The notes: a model not told the origin generated them from the letters alone. 21,622 nt of DNA from an uncultured Collinsella sp. (GCA_902496275.1 CABVAC010000033.1:1-21622), one strand, 5' to 3'; positions 6,435 through 14,687 are shown, numbered from the stretch's first letter. Numbers and translations: made by a program.

Positions 6435-8078
6435 TCACGCCCTATAGAACACGTTGTCGGCAAAGAAGTCGGTCGGCGGCTCCATGCAGGCAATCTCACC
6501 GTCAAACATCATGGCAATGTCGTCGGCTACCTGCTCGGCAAAGTCCAAATCGTGCGTAGCCATGATAACGGTGCCGCCAGTCTTCGCATGGTCACGCAGG
6601 GCGCGGGCGATGATGCGGCGGCTCTCCAGGTCCAAGCCCTTCGTGGGCTCGTCAAGCAGCAGCAGCTCGGGGCAGATCAGCAGCAGCTTTGCCAGTGCGA
6701 GCAGCTGGCGCTGTCCGCCCGAGAGGTCGTAGGGGTGGCGCGTCTCCAGGCCGTCCAGTCCAAGTTGCACCGCACGCTCCCGCGCCAAGTTCTCGTCATA
6801 TCCGCAGGTCGAGGCCCATTCCATCAGCTCATCGCGAACCGTCTCGGCAACCAGCAGGGCCTTGGGGTTCTGCGGCAGCAGCGCAGCCGAGGCCGCCCCG
6901 CGCACCATGCGGCCGCGCTGCAGCTTGGCGGTCTTCGCCAGCACCGAAAGCATTGTCGACTTGCCGCAGCCGTTACCGCCCACAACCGCATGCACCGCGC
7001 CAGCCGAAAACGACGCATCGAGCCCGCGCAGCACCCAACCGCCCGCGCGATCATAGCGAAACCAGCTCCCTGCCAGGGTGGTAGCCGACCCAGCGTGCAT
7101 TTTTTGGAGTATTCTGCTTCCATCCGTGCTCGGGAAGGCTTCCGAGCCGTTCTCGAGCGACGTTTGCGCCACAAATTCGGACGATTTGTCCAATTCCGAA
7201 CTTTTTTTCGCGCTCGATACGTCCCCGAGCGGCTCCATAGAGCCCAAATTGTCCTCACGCCTGCTGAATACTCCTTTATTTGCACATCGGATGGCACCCC
7301 ACCCCAACATGTCATCGGAAAACAGCGATTCTCGGCGTCCCAAAGAAGCCATATCCGCCACCTCGCGCGCGCGACCACCCTCAATCCGGTACGCACACGT
7401 CGCATACTCGAGCATCGGCCGCGGCTGATGCGTCGCCACAACAACCGTGCAGCCCAGCTCACGATTCACACGAAACAGCGCGTGCAGGAAATTCTTCTCC
7501 GCAACCGGATCAAGCTGAGACGTGGGCTCGTCGAGCAGCAGCACGCGCGGGCGCAACGCCAGCACAGCTGCCAGCGACAGCAGCTGCTTGCGTCCGCCCG
7601 AAAGCGTGTCAGTATCGCGGTGAAGCCAATCTTCCAGCCCAAAGAAATAGCTGGTCTCAGCTACGCGACGGCGCATCTCGTCGCGCGACACACCCAGATT
7701 CTCTAGGCCAAATGCCATCTCGTGCCACACGGTCTCGCACACAATCTGGTTCTCGGGATCCTGAAACACATAGCCCACGCGCTCCGCGGACGTCCGAACA
7801 TCCATGTCGGCAACGCTCTCGCCCAGCACGCGCAGTTCGCCAGCGCGCTCGCCCGCCGGAGCGATCTCGGGCTTGAGCAGCGACAGCAGCGTCGACTTGC
7901 CCGAACCGGTACCGCCAACAAGCAGTGCAAACGCACCTTGGGAAACACGCCAATCAAGCCCCTCGAGCACCGGTGCCTTGACCCCGGGATAGGCAAAACT
8001 AAGGCCTCGCACCTCAATCGCCGGCGCGGCCGAGCCATATGCCACACCCGCCGCCGAGCTCCTATCAAACCGAGCCAT
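6435..8078 (-). CDS. Energy-coupling factor ATPase, two ATP-binding cassettes fused
   Basis: 547 residues; EcfA1 and EcfA2 equivalents in one chain, powering an ECF importer on the cytoplasmic face. Cassette 1: Walker A GGTGSGKST (55-63), Q-loop FQDPENQ (105-111), signature LSGGRKQ (159-165), Walker B LLLDEPT (180-186), H-loop ATHQ. Cassette 2: GGNGCGKST (367-375), LPQNPK (401-406), LSGGQRQ (452-458), LLLDEPT (473-479), ATHD. The linker between them (about 265-328) is Ser/Glu-rich and coincides with a 191-bp palindrome-ended DNA segment. Its ATG shares one base with the ecfT stop (TGATG), so coupling is expected. Confidence 0.95.
   Translation of the reverse strand: MARFDRSSAAGVAYGSAAPAIEVRGLSFAYPGVKAPVLEGLDWRVSQGAFALLVGGTGSGKSTLLSLLKPEIAPAGERAGELRVLGESVADMDVRTSAERVGYVFQDPENQIVCETVWHEMAFGLENLGVSRDEMRRRVAETSYFFGLEDWLHRDTDTLSGGRKQLLSLAAVLALRPRVLLLDEPTSQLDPVAEKNFLHALFRVNRELGCTVVVATHQPRPMLEYATCAYRIEGGRAREVADMASLGRRESLFSDDMLGWGAIRCANKGVFSRREDNLGSMEPLGDVSSAKKSSELDKSSEFVAQTSLENGSEAFPSTDGSRILQKMHAGSATTLAGSWFRYDRAGGWVLRGLDASFSAGAVHAVVGGNGCGKSTMLSVLAKTAKLQRGRMVRGAASAALLPQNPKALLVAETVRDELMEWASTCGYDENLARERAVQLGLDGLETRHPYDLSGGQRQLLALAKLLLICPELLLLDEPTKGLDLESRRIIARALRDHAKTGGTVIMATHDLDFAEQVADDIAMMFDGEIACMEPPTDFFADNVFYRA
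7095..7285. repeat. 191-bp inverted-repeat element lying in frame inside the ECF ATPase gene
   Basis: The ends are 23-nt inverted repeats (7095-7117 and 7263-7285) matching at about 17 of 23 positions: GTGCA, then six variable AT bases, then GGAGTATTC, one mismatch, GC. The segment has lower GC than the surrounding gene and holds a further near-palindrome (AATTGGAC...GTCCGAATT). It encodes residues 265-328, the linker between the two ATPase cassettes, and leaves the frame open. It looks like a small palindromic element that was captured as coding sequence. No second copy is visible in this window. Confidence 0.5.
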
Positions 8079-8971
8079 CAGCCAAACCTCTTCTCATCAA
8101 TCGCGTGCAACGCGCAAGGCAACACCATCCAGGCGGCGTACACGACATAGCCTGGCCACGGCGCCGGCACCGAGAGCTGCGGATAAAACGAATACTGCGT
8201 CGTCGCGGTCCACGCCACTGTCACCGTGACCACGCCAAACAGTGCAAGCCCAACCAGCGCGGCAACATCGCCGCGCCCCAGCCGATACCGCGCATACGTC
8301 GTACGACGCGTCGCGGCACCCCACCCGCGCGAGCGCATCGCGTCCGCGCGCTCCAGCGAATCTTCCATGCCCCAGCCCATCAACACACTCGATGCCCGCA
8401 AACGCGAACGCACGGGGTCGGCCGGCGCGCGGCCCGGTACATCGATCGCATCCTGCACCGCCAGCACCGTACGACCGCGGCGCAAAAACTGCGGGATAAG
8501 CCGCATACACATCGAGATCATGAGCGCGATCACCGGTGCGGCATTACCCAGCAGCGCGAGCACCTTGTCGTATTCGAGCATCGACGCCGCGGCCTCAAAC
8601 CACAGCACGCTCGCCACAAACAGCCCGCCCATGCACAGGCCGTATACCATGCTCTCCAGATACACCGCGCGCATACCAATACGAAACAGCTCCGTCGAAC
8701 CCGAAGCGCTAAACAGCGGATTGACCAGCGCGATAATCAAAATCACCGGCAGCTGCCAGCGAAGTGCACCCAGCGTGCGGGCAGCCCCACGCGTCGCAAA
8801 TCCATACGCCAGCCCGCCCGCAAGTGACAGCGCAATCAGCACCGGCTGCATTGAGAACATGGTGAGCCCCAGCGTCAGCACTATATAGAGTGCCGGCACA
8901 GCCGGATGCGACATCGAGAATGCCACGACGGGCTCGCCGCCAAACTCCTCTCGTATGTTGTCCACGGGCAC
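8078..8971 (-). CDS. ecfT: ECF transporter transmembrane component T
   Basis: About 297 residues. Hydrophobic segments near VPALYIVLTLGLTMFSM, PVILIIALVNPLF and YGLCMGGLFVASVLWF are followed by a cytoplasmic coupling part with the EcfT signature DAMRSRGW and then two C-terminal membrane segments. EcfT joins the S component to the ATPases. The start is uncertain: GTG 8971 has GAGGGG 6 nt upstream; GTG 8965 and ATG 8914 (MSHPAVPALY, closest to the family core) are alternatives. The frame stays open to 9136, but that leader lacks membrane character. First gene of the ECF operon, divergent from glmU. Confidence 0.87.
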   Translation of the reverse strand: MPVDNIREEFGGEPVVAFSMSHPAVPALYIVLTLGLTMFSMQPVLIALSLAGGLAYGFATRGAARTLGALRWQLPVILIIALVNPLFSASGSTELFRIGMRAVYLESMVYGLCMGGLFVASVLWFEAAASMLEYDKVLALLGNAAPVIALMISMCMRLIPQFLRRGRTVLAVQDAIDVPGRAPADPVRSRLRASSVLMGWGMEDSLERADAMRSRGWGAATRRTTYARYRLGRGDVAALVGLALFGVVTVTVAWTATTQYSFYPQLSVPAPWPGYVVYAAWMVLPCALHAIDEKRFG

Positions 8972-9164
8972 CCCCGTCCCCTCGCTCAAACGACAACTCC
9001 GCAGCACCGCCAACGCCGCACGCAAGCAGCGCAAACGCCACGCCGGCGGCGCAAGCCTCAACCGCCGCAAACCAATCGTTACGCGCTCATCATATGCCTG
9101 CGGTATCATATTGCGCCGTGTATCGTTTCCAAACACACGTCTCTATAACGTAACAGGAGATCAC

Positions 9165-10577
9165 ATGGACGCAACCGCAATTATCCTCGCTGCCGGCGAG
9201 GGCACCCGCATGAAGTCGAACCACTGCAAGGTTTCGCACAAGATCCTGGGCAAGCCCATGGTCCAGTGGATCGTCGACGCTACCATCAAGGCCGGCTGCA
9301 GCCGCGTCGTGGTCGTCATCGGCAGCCACGCCGACGAGATGCGCGCCCTGATCGACGGCGCCTACGCCAACAGCGCCACCAAGGTCGAGTGCGTCGAGCA
9401 GACCGAGCGCCTGGGCACCGGCCACGCCGTAAAGGTCGCGCTCGAGGCCTGCGGCATCGCCGAGGGCCCCGTCGTCGTGCTCAACGGCGACCTGCCGCTC
9501 ATCACCGCCGACACCGTCGCCAAGTTCGCACAGACCGTCGCCACCGGCGAGCTCGCCTGCACCGTCATGACCATGACCCCGCCCGACCCCTTCGGCTACG
9601 GCCGTATCAAGCTGGGCGCCGATGGTCAGATCGAGCGCATCATCGAGCAGAAGGACTGCACGCCCGAGCAGGCTGCCACGCTGCTGGAGTGCAACGCCGG
9701 CTGCTACGCCTTCGACGGCGCGCAGCTCGCCGCCCACATCAACGAGATCGGCAACGACAACGCGCAGTCCGAGTACTATCTGCCCGACATGCTCGAAATC
9801 CTCAAGGGTCACGGCCAGGCGGTCTCCATCTTCCACTGCGATGACTACCGCGACGGCCTGGGCGTCAACAGCCGCATCCAGCTCGCGCAGCTCACCGCCA
9901 TTGCGCGCGACCGCATCAACGAGCACTGGATGGCCGAGGGCGTCACGTTCATCGATCCCACGCAGGCCTGGATCGGCCCCGACGCCGTTATCGGCCGCGA
10001 CACCGTCGTGTGGCCGCAGACGCATCTGATCGGCCACGTCACCGTGGGCGAGGAATGCCAGCTCGGCCCCAACAGTCGCCTCACCGACACCACCGTCGGC
10101 AGCGGCTGCACCATCGATGAGACCATCGCCATCGAGGCCGTCATCGAGAACGGCGTCGACTGCGGCCCGCGCGCCTACCTGCGCCCGGGCACCCACATGC
10201 TCGACGGCTCCAAGGCCGGCACGCACGTGGAAATCAAGAAGTCCACGATCGGCGAGGGCTCTAAGGTGCCGCACCTGTCCTACATCGGCGACACCACCAT
10301 GGGCTCCGGTGTCAACGTGGGCGCGGGCTCCATCACCTGCAACTACGATGGCGTGCACAAGCACAAGACCGTCATCGGCAAGGATGCCTTCATCGGTTCC
10401 GACACCATGATGGTCGCGCCCGCCCAGATCGGCGACGGCGCGCTTGTGGCCGCCGGCTCCGTCATCACCGAGCCGGTCCCGGCCGACGCACTTGGCCTGG
10501 GTCGTGCCCGCCAGGTAAACATTGAGGGCTGGGCCGCCAATTACCGCCGCCGTCTGCACGAGGACGACGAGGTATAA
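9165..10577 (+). CDS. glmU: Bifunctional UDP-GlcNAc pyrophosphorylase / GlcN-1-P acetyltransferase
   Basis: 470 residues, the full length of GlmU, which makes UDP-N-acetylglucosamine for peptidoglycan. N-terminal uridyltransferase: ILAAGEGTRMKS (7-18), LNGDLPLI (106-113), GYGRI (144-148), NAGCYAFD (177-184), SEYYLPDM (202-209). From about 255 a left-handed beta-helix of hexapeptide repeats leads to the acetyltransferase site: YLRPGT (338-343), KKSTIGEGSKVPHLSYIGD (358-376) with catalytic His370, and CNYDG (392-396). The ATG has AGGAGA 7 nt upstream. It is followed by a terminator, then prs, a pairing common in Gram-positive bacteria. Confidence 0.97.
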   Translation: MDATAIILAAGEGTRMKSNHCKVSHKILGKPMVQWIVDATIKAGCSRVVVVIGSHADEMRALIDGAYANSATKVECVEQTERLGTGHAVKVALEACGIAEGPVVVLNGDLPLITADTVAKFAQTVATGELACTVMTMTPPDPFGYGRIKLGADGQIERIIEQKDCTPEQAATLLECNAGCYAFDGAQLAAHINEIGNDNAQSEYYLPDMLEILKGHGQAVSIFHCDDYRDGLGVNSRIQLAQLTAIARDRINEHWMAEGVTFIDPTQAWIGPDAVIGRDTVVWPQTHLIGHVTVGEECQLGPNSRLTDTTVGSGCTIDETIAIEAVIENGVDCGPRAYLRPGTHMLDGSKAGTHVEIKKSTIGEGSKVPHLSYIGDTTMGSGVNVGAGSITCNYDGVHKHKTVIGKDAFIGSDTMMVAPAQIGDGALVAAGSVITEPVPADALGLGRARQVNIEGWAANYRRRLHEDDEV

Positions 10578-10594
10578 CGTTTTACCAAGCATCT

Positions 10595-10628
10595 AAGGAG
10601 CTGTTCCCATGGGGGCGGCTCCTTTTTC
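10595..10628 (+). terminator. Rho-independent terminator after glmU
   Basis: Stem AAGGAGC (10595-10601) with GCTCCTT (10618-10624) followed by further T, 17 nt after the glmU stop. It separates glmU from prs, so prs probably has its own promoter in the 140 nt that follow; TACAAT at 10719 is a possible -10 but lacks a convincing -35. Confidence 0.85.
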
Positions 10629-10768
10629 TATCGTGACCTGCGCAACCGGATGAGTGGTCGGTTCGTGTCCGTTGACGGTAAAGACGTTATCAAGACCCGA
10701 TTAACCCCGTCGCGCGGTTACAATGCAACAAGGCATCTATATGGCATTCGATATAAAGGAGAAGGGTA

Positions 10769-11755
10769 ATGCCGATTAATGATCCCGAGAAGTCGGAGAA
10801 TATGCGCAAGTCCATCCGCGTGTATTCCGGTTCCTCCAACCGTCCCCTCGCTCAGAAGATCGCTGAGTACCTTGGGGTCGAGCTTTCGGGCCTTACGCTA
10901 AAGCAGTTCGCCAATGGTGAGATTTACGCCCGCTACGACGAGACCGTCCGCGGCGCCGACGTCTTCCTGATTCAGTCCGTGGCCGGCGGCAACGTCAACG
11001 ACATGCTCATGGAGCTGCTCATCGCCACCGACGCTGCCAAGCGCGCATCCGCCCGCTCCATCACCGCCGTCATCACCCACTACGGCTATGCCCGCCAGGA
11101 CCGCAAGGCCGGCCCGCGCGAGCCCATCACCGCCCGCCTCGTCGCCAACCTGCTCGAGCGCGCCGGCGTCAACCGCATCATCACCCTCGACCTGCACCAG
11201 GGCCAGATCCAGGGCTTCTTCGATATCCCGGTTAACCACCTGTCCGCACTGCCGCTGTTTGGCCAGTACTACAACGACATGCACTTCGACACCGACAACC
11301 TGGTTGTCGTCTCCCCCGACGTGGGTCGCGCCAAGGCCGCCAAGAAGCTGTCCGACATGCTCGGCTGCGACCTGGCCATCGCCCACAAGGGCCGTCCGCG
11401 CCACAACGCCGCCGAGGTCATGGGCATCATCGGTGACATCAAGGGCAAGACCTGCGTCATCAACGACGACATGATCGACACCGCTGGCACCCTGTGCGCC
11501 AACGTCAAGGAGCTCAAGGCTATGGGCGCTGGCGACATCTACGTCTGCGCCACCCACGGCATCTTCTCCGGTCCGGCCATCGAGCGTCTGAACGACGCCC
11601 CGATCGTCGAGTGCCTCGTCACCGACGCCATTCCCGTCGAGGTCGGCGGCAAGATCAAGACCATCTCGGTCGCCGAGGAGTTCGCTCAGGCCATCTCCGC
11701 CGTTTACCACGAGGAGCCCGTCTCCACGCTCGTCGGCGGCGACTTCGCGCTGTAG
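10769..11755 (+). CDS. prs: Ribose-phosphate pyrophosphokinase (PRPP synthetase)
   Basis: 328 residues. It makes PRPP from ribose 5-phosphate and ATP for purine, pyrimidine, His, Trp and NAD synthesis. Motifs: FANGEIYARYDETVRGADV (47-65), RQDRKAGPREPI (109-120), DLHQGQIQGFFDIP (141-154), VVSPDVGRAK (180-189), flexible loop KGRPRHN (207-213), and PRPP-binding VINDDMIDTAGTL (230-242). AAGGAG lies 9 nt before ATG 10769. A second in-frame ATG at residue 12 is nearer to the usual family start, but has no comparable site. It is the last housekeeping gene before the low-GC island. Confidence 0.96.
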   Translation: MPINDPEKSENMRKSIRVYSGSSNRPLAQKIAEYLGVELSGLTLKQFANGEIYARYDETVRGADVFLIQSVAGGNVNDMLMELLIATDAAKRASARSITAVITHYGYARQDRKAGPREPITARLVANLLERAGVNRIITLDLHQGQIQGFFDIPVNHLSALPLFGQYYNDMHFDTDNLVVVSPDVGRAKAAKKLSDMLGCDLAIAHKGRPRHNAAEVMGIIGDIKGKTCVINDDMIDTAGTLCANVKELKAMGAGDIYVCATHGIFSGPAIERLNDAPIVECLVTDAIPVEVGGKIKTISVAEEFAQAISAVYHEEPVSTLVGGDFAL

Positions 11756-11788
11756 TCCAACGCGCATCGCATCATCTTTGATGCTTTT

Positions 11789-11822
11789 AAAGGGTCGGAA
11801 GCTCGCTTCCGGCCCTTTTTCT
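11789..11822 (+). terminator. Rho-independent terminator after prs
   Basis: A 13-bp stem (11789-11801 with 11806-11818, one T-G wobble) with a CTCG tetraloop and a T-tract, 33 nt after the prs stop. Confidence 0.93.
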
Positions 11823-11841
11823 ATCCCTCGCCAACCTTCCC

Positions 11842-12043
11842 TGGACAATTGGTTCAGATACGTATTTTTTAAAGCCCCAAAGGGCCGTTCGGAGCCTTCT
11901 GAGCTCCCCGGCGGATGCCATGCCGCCCAAAGCTCATCGTTTTCGAGTACAACCGCCGCATATTTACCCTCAAATCACCCTCGAAGGCCCTTAGAAACGC
12001 CTCGAATGCCCGTCGCCTTATACGTATCTGAACTAACTGTCCA
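11842..12043 (-). mobile_element. MITE-like element A, about 202 bp
   Basis: The ends are inverted repeats of 24-25 nt: left 11841-11865, right 12020-12044. The right end reads ATACGTATCTGAACTAACTG then TCCAG, and the left end is its inverse with two changes. Element B at 13368 has the same ends and nearly the same length but runs the other way. When A is read on the minus strand, a core GCGG..GGT...ACT..AAAAC (11959-11939) falls 85 nt from its end, as in B. It encodes no transposase and no credible protein, so it is either a non-autonomous element or a structured RNA unit. The 162 nt after it, up to 12206, show no gene or clear promoter. Confidence 0.7.
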
Positions 12044-12206
12044 GTAGCTATCGTCAACCTTCGCGGCAGAGCTCAATTTCCTGCAATCCCCTCAACCGAT
12101 TCCACCGATTTCATAACACCCAGCCGTTCATGGCGCACAGCGCCCCGCTGAGCGAAAAGAACGGTATGGCGGTCGCATTCTGCCGCCAACTTAGTACGTT
12201 ATAGCT

Positions 12207-13334
12207 ATGACGACCGTGATTTCACATTTCTCCGCCCTCCGCGCAATTCGTCGCGCACGACGGGCGTACTCTGCCCTACCCTGGGACTCCGTTGATAGTG
12301 AACAGCAAGCACAGGCCTTGGCTAGCTGCATTCCCAATAATGACGCGATAGACTTTGGCGCACTTTCGATACTCGACGCCTGGAATGAAGATGATTCCGA
12401 ACTACTCGATCTTCTCGTTTCAAACGAAGACAACAGACGCCCCGACAAGCGACTTCTTCAGCATATTCTCTCCGCTCCGCTTCCTGAAGGTGCAATTATG
12501 CACGTCGAGGCCGACATCTACGCAACGTCTCCTGCCATGACAGCCATGCTTTGCTCTAAAAATGAATCGGTCGCCAAAACCTTGATGCTCCTTATGGAGC
12601 TGCTCGGAACCTACTCCCTTCCGCCCGAGGCAACCTACCCCATCGCCTATGACGACATCTGGCCCAAGGGCGATAGCTGCGCAGCGACGGGCGATCTTGA
12701 TTGCCTGGGCGGCCAGTCGGCAGCCAAACAGCAGAACGAAACCCGCTACGAACAGGCGCACTACAAATGCGAGCCCGCCACGACCATCGAAGATCTCGAG
12801 GCGGTCGCGCGCTTCGCCAAAAGTAGCTCATACACCTCGTTTCGCACGGCAGTCAAGCTTGCCCGACCCGGATCTGCATCCCCAGCCGAATCCCTAATGT
12901 TAGCCGTTCTCGGAGCGCCCATGCGCTTTGGCGGATTCGGATGTTGCAGCCTGCCCATGGGAGGCCTGCTACTCAACTATCGAATCGACTTCGACACTCT
13001 TGCGGTTAACATGTCCTCCGGCATCCCTTACGCCATCTGCGACCTATATTGCCCGGCCGCCGGAGTCGACAACGAATACAACGGAATTGGGCATGAGCTT
13101 CAAAACGCTCGCATCCACGATGGCAATCGAAATAATGGCCTCAAGGCAATGGGCATCCACGTCCTGGTTATCAATCGCGACCAAATGAAAGACCTTGTTG
13201 CACTCGAAGCCTTCGCCCAAACGATGCATCGACTCGCAGGAGTCCGATTCCGATATCGCATCAAGGGCTATCGCAAGCGTCAGGCCGCTTGGCTCAACGC
13301 TCTGCGGGCCGGAATCGGCCTTGCGCCGGTCTAA
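12207..13334 (+). CDS. Hypothetical protein with PD-(D/E)XK/DUF559-like C-terminal domain
   Basis: 375 residues, function unknown. The central part has SPAMTAMLCSKNESVAKTLM..ELLGTYSLPP (108-140) and SASPAESLMLAVLGAPMRFGG (223-243). The C-terminal part CDLYCP(x7)NEYNGIGH (278-296) plus D305, R308 and MGIHVLVI resembles the D...ExDGxxH...D..R pattern of DUF559/Vsr-like nucleases, with Asn292 where Asp is usual. From memory, such proteins are common and variable in Coriobacteriia. No Shine-Dalgarno precedes ATG 12207, and a stop 13 nt upstream excludes earlier starts, so it may be leaderless. GC and codon use are less extreme than in its neighbours. It lies alone between two inverted MITE-like elements, which suggests transfer as a unit. 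Confidence 0.8.
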   Translation: MTTVISHFSALRAIRRARRAYSALPWDSVDSEQQAQALASCIPNNDAIDFGALSILDAWNEDDSELLDLLVSNEDNRRPDKRLLQHILSAPLPEGAIMHVEADIYATSPAMTAMLCSKNESVAKTLMLLMELLGTYSLPPEATYPIAYDDIWPKGDSCAATGDLDCLGGQSAAKQQNETRYEQAHYKCEPATTIEDLEAVARFAKSSSYTSFRTAVKLARPGSASPAESLMLAVLGAPMRFGGFGCCSLPMGGLLLNYRIDFDTLAVNMSSGIPYAICDLYCPAAGVDNEYNGIGHELQNARIHDGNRNNGLKAMGIHVLVINRDQMKDLVALEAFAQTMHRLAGVRFRYRIKGYRKRQAAWLNALRAGIGLAPV

Positions 13335-13367
13335 ACGGCGAATCACCCGTGCGCCGTCGAACAGGGC

Positions 13368-13571
13368 TGGACAGTTAGTTCAAATACGTATAAATAGACA
13401 CATTGAATTAGGCTGTTTTGCAGCTATCTCTATACCATTCGCCCTATTTGAAAGCGGGGTAGACTTCAAAACAGCGTCATATGGACTAACTAAAGTTCCA
13501 AAACAACGTATCGGCATTGAATTGAGCAATTCGAGTCCTCAGAACTTATACGTATCTGAACTAACTGTCCA
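13368..13571 (+). mobile_element. MITE-like element B, about 204 bp
   Basis: Terminal inverted repeats at 13367-13391 and 13548-13572 differ from each other at two or three positions and match those of element A. The interior is AT-rich and differs from A except for the core GCGGGGTAGACTTCAAAAC (13454-13472), 87 nt from the left end, which aligns with the A core at 85 nt. It begins 33 nt after the stop of the hypothetical gene. No coding sequence is seen inside. The 114 nt between it and pth hold only the pth leader. Confidence 0.72.
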
Positions 13572-13685
13572 CCTCGGATTTTGACGGCCGTCCAAACGCC
13601 CCCAAACAACCTCAATTGCCCTCCATTTGACAGCGGCAACAGGGTCGCTCACCATAGCAGGCGACAAATCAACGAAAGGATGAAC

Positions 13686-14315
13686 ATGGCAGCTGCACAG
13701 CCGCTTAAGATTCGCATGGTTGCCGGACTTGGCAACCCTGGCGATGAGTATGCCGAGACCCGCCACAACGCCGGTTTTAAGGCGATCGACGAGCTGGCCC
13801 GTCAGGCCGGCGTCACGTACTGGAAAAACCAAGCAGGCGCCGAGGTCGCGCTCATCAACATCAACGATGCCGAGGAAGAGAACGGCAAGCGCCAGATTGT
13901 ACTGGTCAAGCCGCAGTCGTACATGAACACCTCGGGCGGGCCCATCTCCAAGCTCTGCCGCGAGTACAAGATCAAGGCCGAGGAGCTGCTCGTCATCCAC
14001 GACGAGCTCGATATTCCCGCCGGCGACGTGCGTGTTAAGGTGGGCGGAGGCCATGCCGGTCACAACGGCCTGCGCTCCATCATCGACAAGATGGGCAGCC
14101 GCGACTTTAGCCGTATCCGCACCGGCATCGGCAACCCTCCCGGCAAGATGGCCGTGGCAGACTACGTGCTCAAGCAGCTGCGCGCCCGCGAAGCCGAGGA
14201 TTTCCAGGACACCTGCGCCCGCGCCGCAGATGCCGCCGGTCTGGCCATCGTCCACGGCGTAATCTACGCCCGCGATCACGTAAACGGCGCCGCTTCCGCC
14301 AACGGCAAGCACTAA
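13686..14315 (+). CDS. pth: Peptidyl-tRNA hydrolase
   Basis: 209 residues. It frees tRNA from peptidyl-tRNAs dropped by ribosomes. Motifs: VAGLGNPGDEY (12-22), catalytic His27 in TRHNAGF (25-31), KPQSYMNTSGG, VIHDELDIPAGDVRVKVGGGHAGHNG and FSRIRTGIGNP. Length fits Pth. ATG 13686 is chosen because GAAAGG lies 6-7 nt upstream; ATG 13680 is in frame but touches that site. The open frame upstream to 13581 is non-homologous leader. The gene follows element B and is followed by another inverted-repeat element. Confidence 0.95.
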   Translation: MAAAQPLKIRMVAGLGNPGDEYAETRHNAGFKAIDELARQAGVTYWKNQAGAEVALININDAEEENGKRQIVLVKPQSYMNTSGGPISKLCREYKIKAEELLVIHDELDIPAGDVRVKVGGGHAGHNGLRSIIDKMGSRDFSRIRTGIGNPPGKMAVADYVLKQLRAREAEDFQDTCARAADAAGLAIVHGVIYARDHVNGAASANGKH

Positions 14316-14328
14316 AACCTACCATTTA

Positions 14329-14500
14329 GAGATGTTTATTTTGGCAGGTTTCATCTGCGGAAACGCCGCGGCGGCTGCGTCGCAATAAACCCTGTGCCGC
14401 TATACATATGCAACGCTCCAAAGGGGGCCGGCCTCACCGAAGCGCGAGGCCGGCCCCCTTTGCCGTTTTGCCTGATAAAACCTGCCAAAATAAACCTCTC
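14329..14500. repeat. 172-bp inverted-repeat element downstream of pth
   Basis: Arms of 27 nt at 14329-14355 and 14474-14500 match at 25 positions, including an uninterrupted GTTTATTTTGGCAGGTTT. Between them sits a strong GC hairpin (14421-14460). A shorter related motif, ATAAACCCTG, occurs at about 14384 inside and 14522 outside. The remaining stretch to 14687 holds a -10-like box and the leader of the next operon. No gene is seen in 14316-14687. Confidence 0.65.
14421..14465. terminator. Strong GC-rich hairpin, likely bidirectional terminator
   Basis: Perfect 15-bp stem AAGGGGGCCGGCCTC (14421-14435) with its inverse at 14446-14460 and a 10-nt loop. Short A and T runs on its two sides give terminator form in both directions, though neither T run is long. 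It would end pth transcription about 130 nt after the stop. Confidence 0.7.
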
Positions 14501-14576
14501 CCCCTTTGGCAGGTCGAAGTGGATAAACCCTGCTCCCAACCGCCGAAGACACACGTAAGTGACATGTCCATGAGGG

Positions 14577-14582
14577 TATAAT
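14577..14582 (+). promoter_or_regulatory. Candidate -10 box for the nfnAB operon
   Basis: A consensus TATAAT 106 nt before the nfnA start. No good -35 hexamer is found at 16-18 nt spacing, so the promoter may depend on an activator or the match may be chance. Confidence 0.4.
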
Positions 14583-14687
14583 TTGCACCGTATGTCTGCA
14601 CAACGCCTGTGCGCGTACGGTTTTATTCGGGCTACCGTCCATTTCCGTGGAGGCACGGTTCGGCAGCCCTAACAAGAGAGGGGTTCT

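Noticed and set aside
9090..10592. 500-residue minus-strand open frame over glmU
   Set aside because: Exact antisense of glmU; Gly/Ala/Asp/Val-rich shadow produced by codon bias.
10672..10724. TTGACG and TACAAT as a prs promoter
   Set aside because: The two boxes are 42 nt apart, so they cannot form one promoter; neither has a proper partner at normal spacing.
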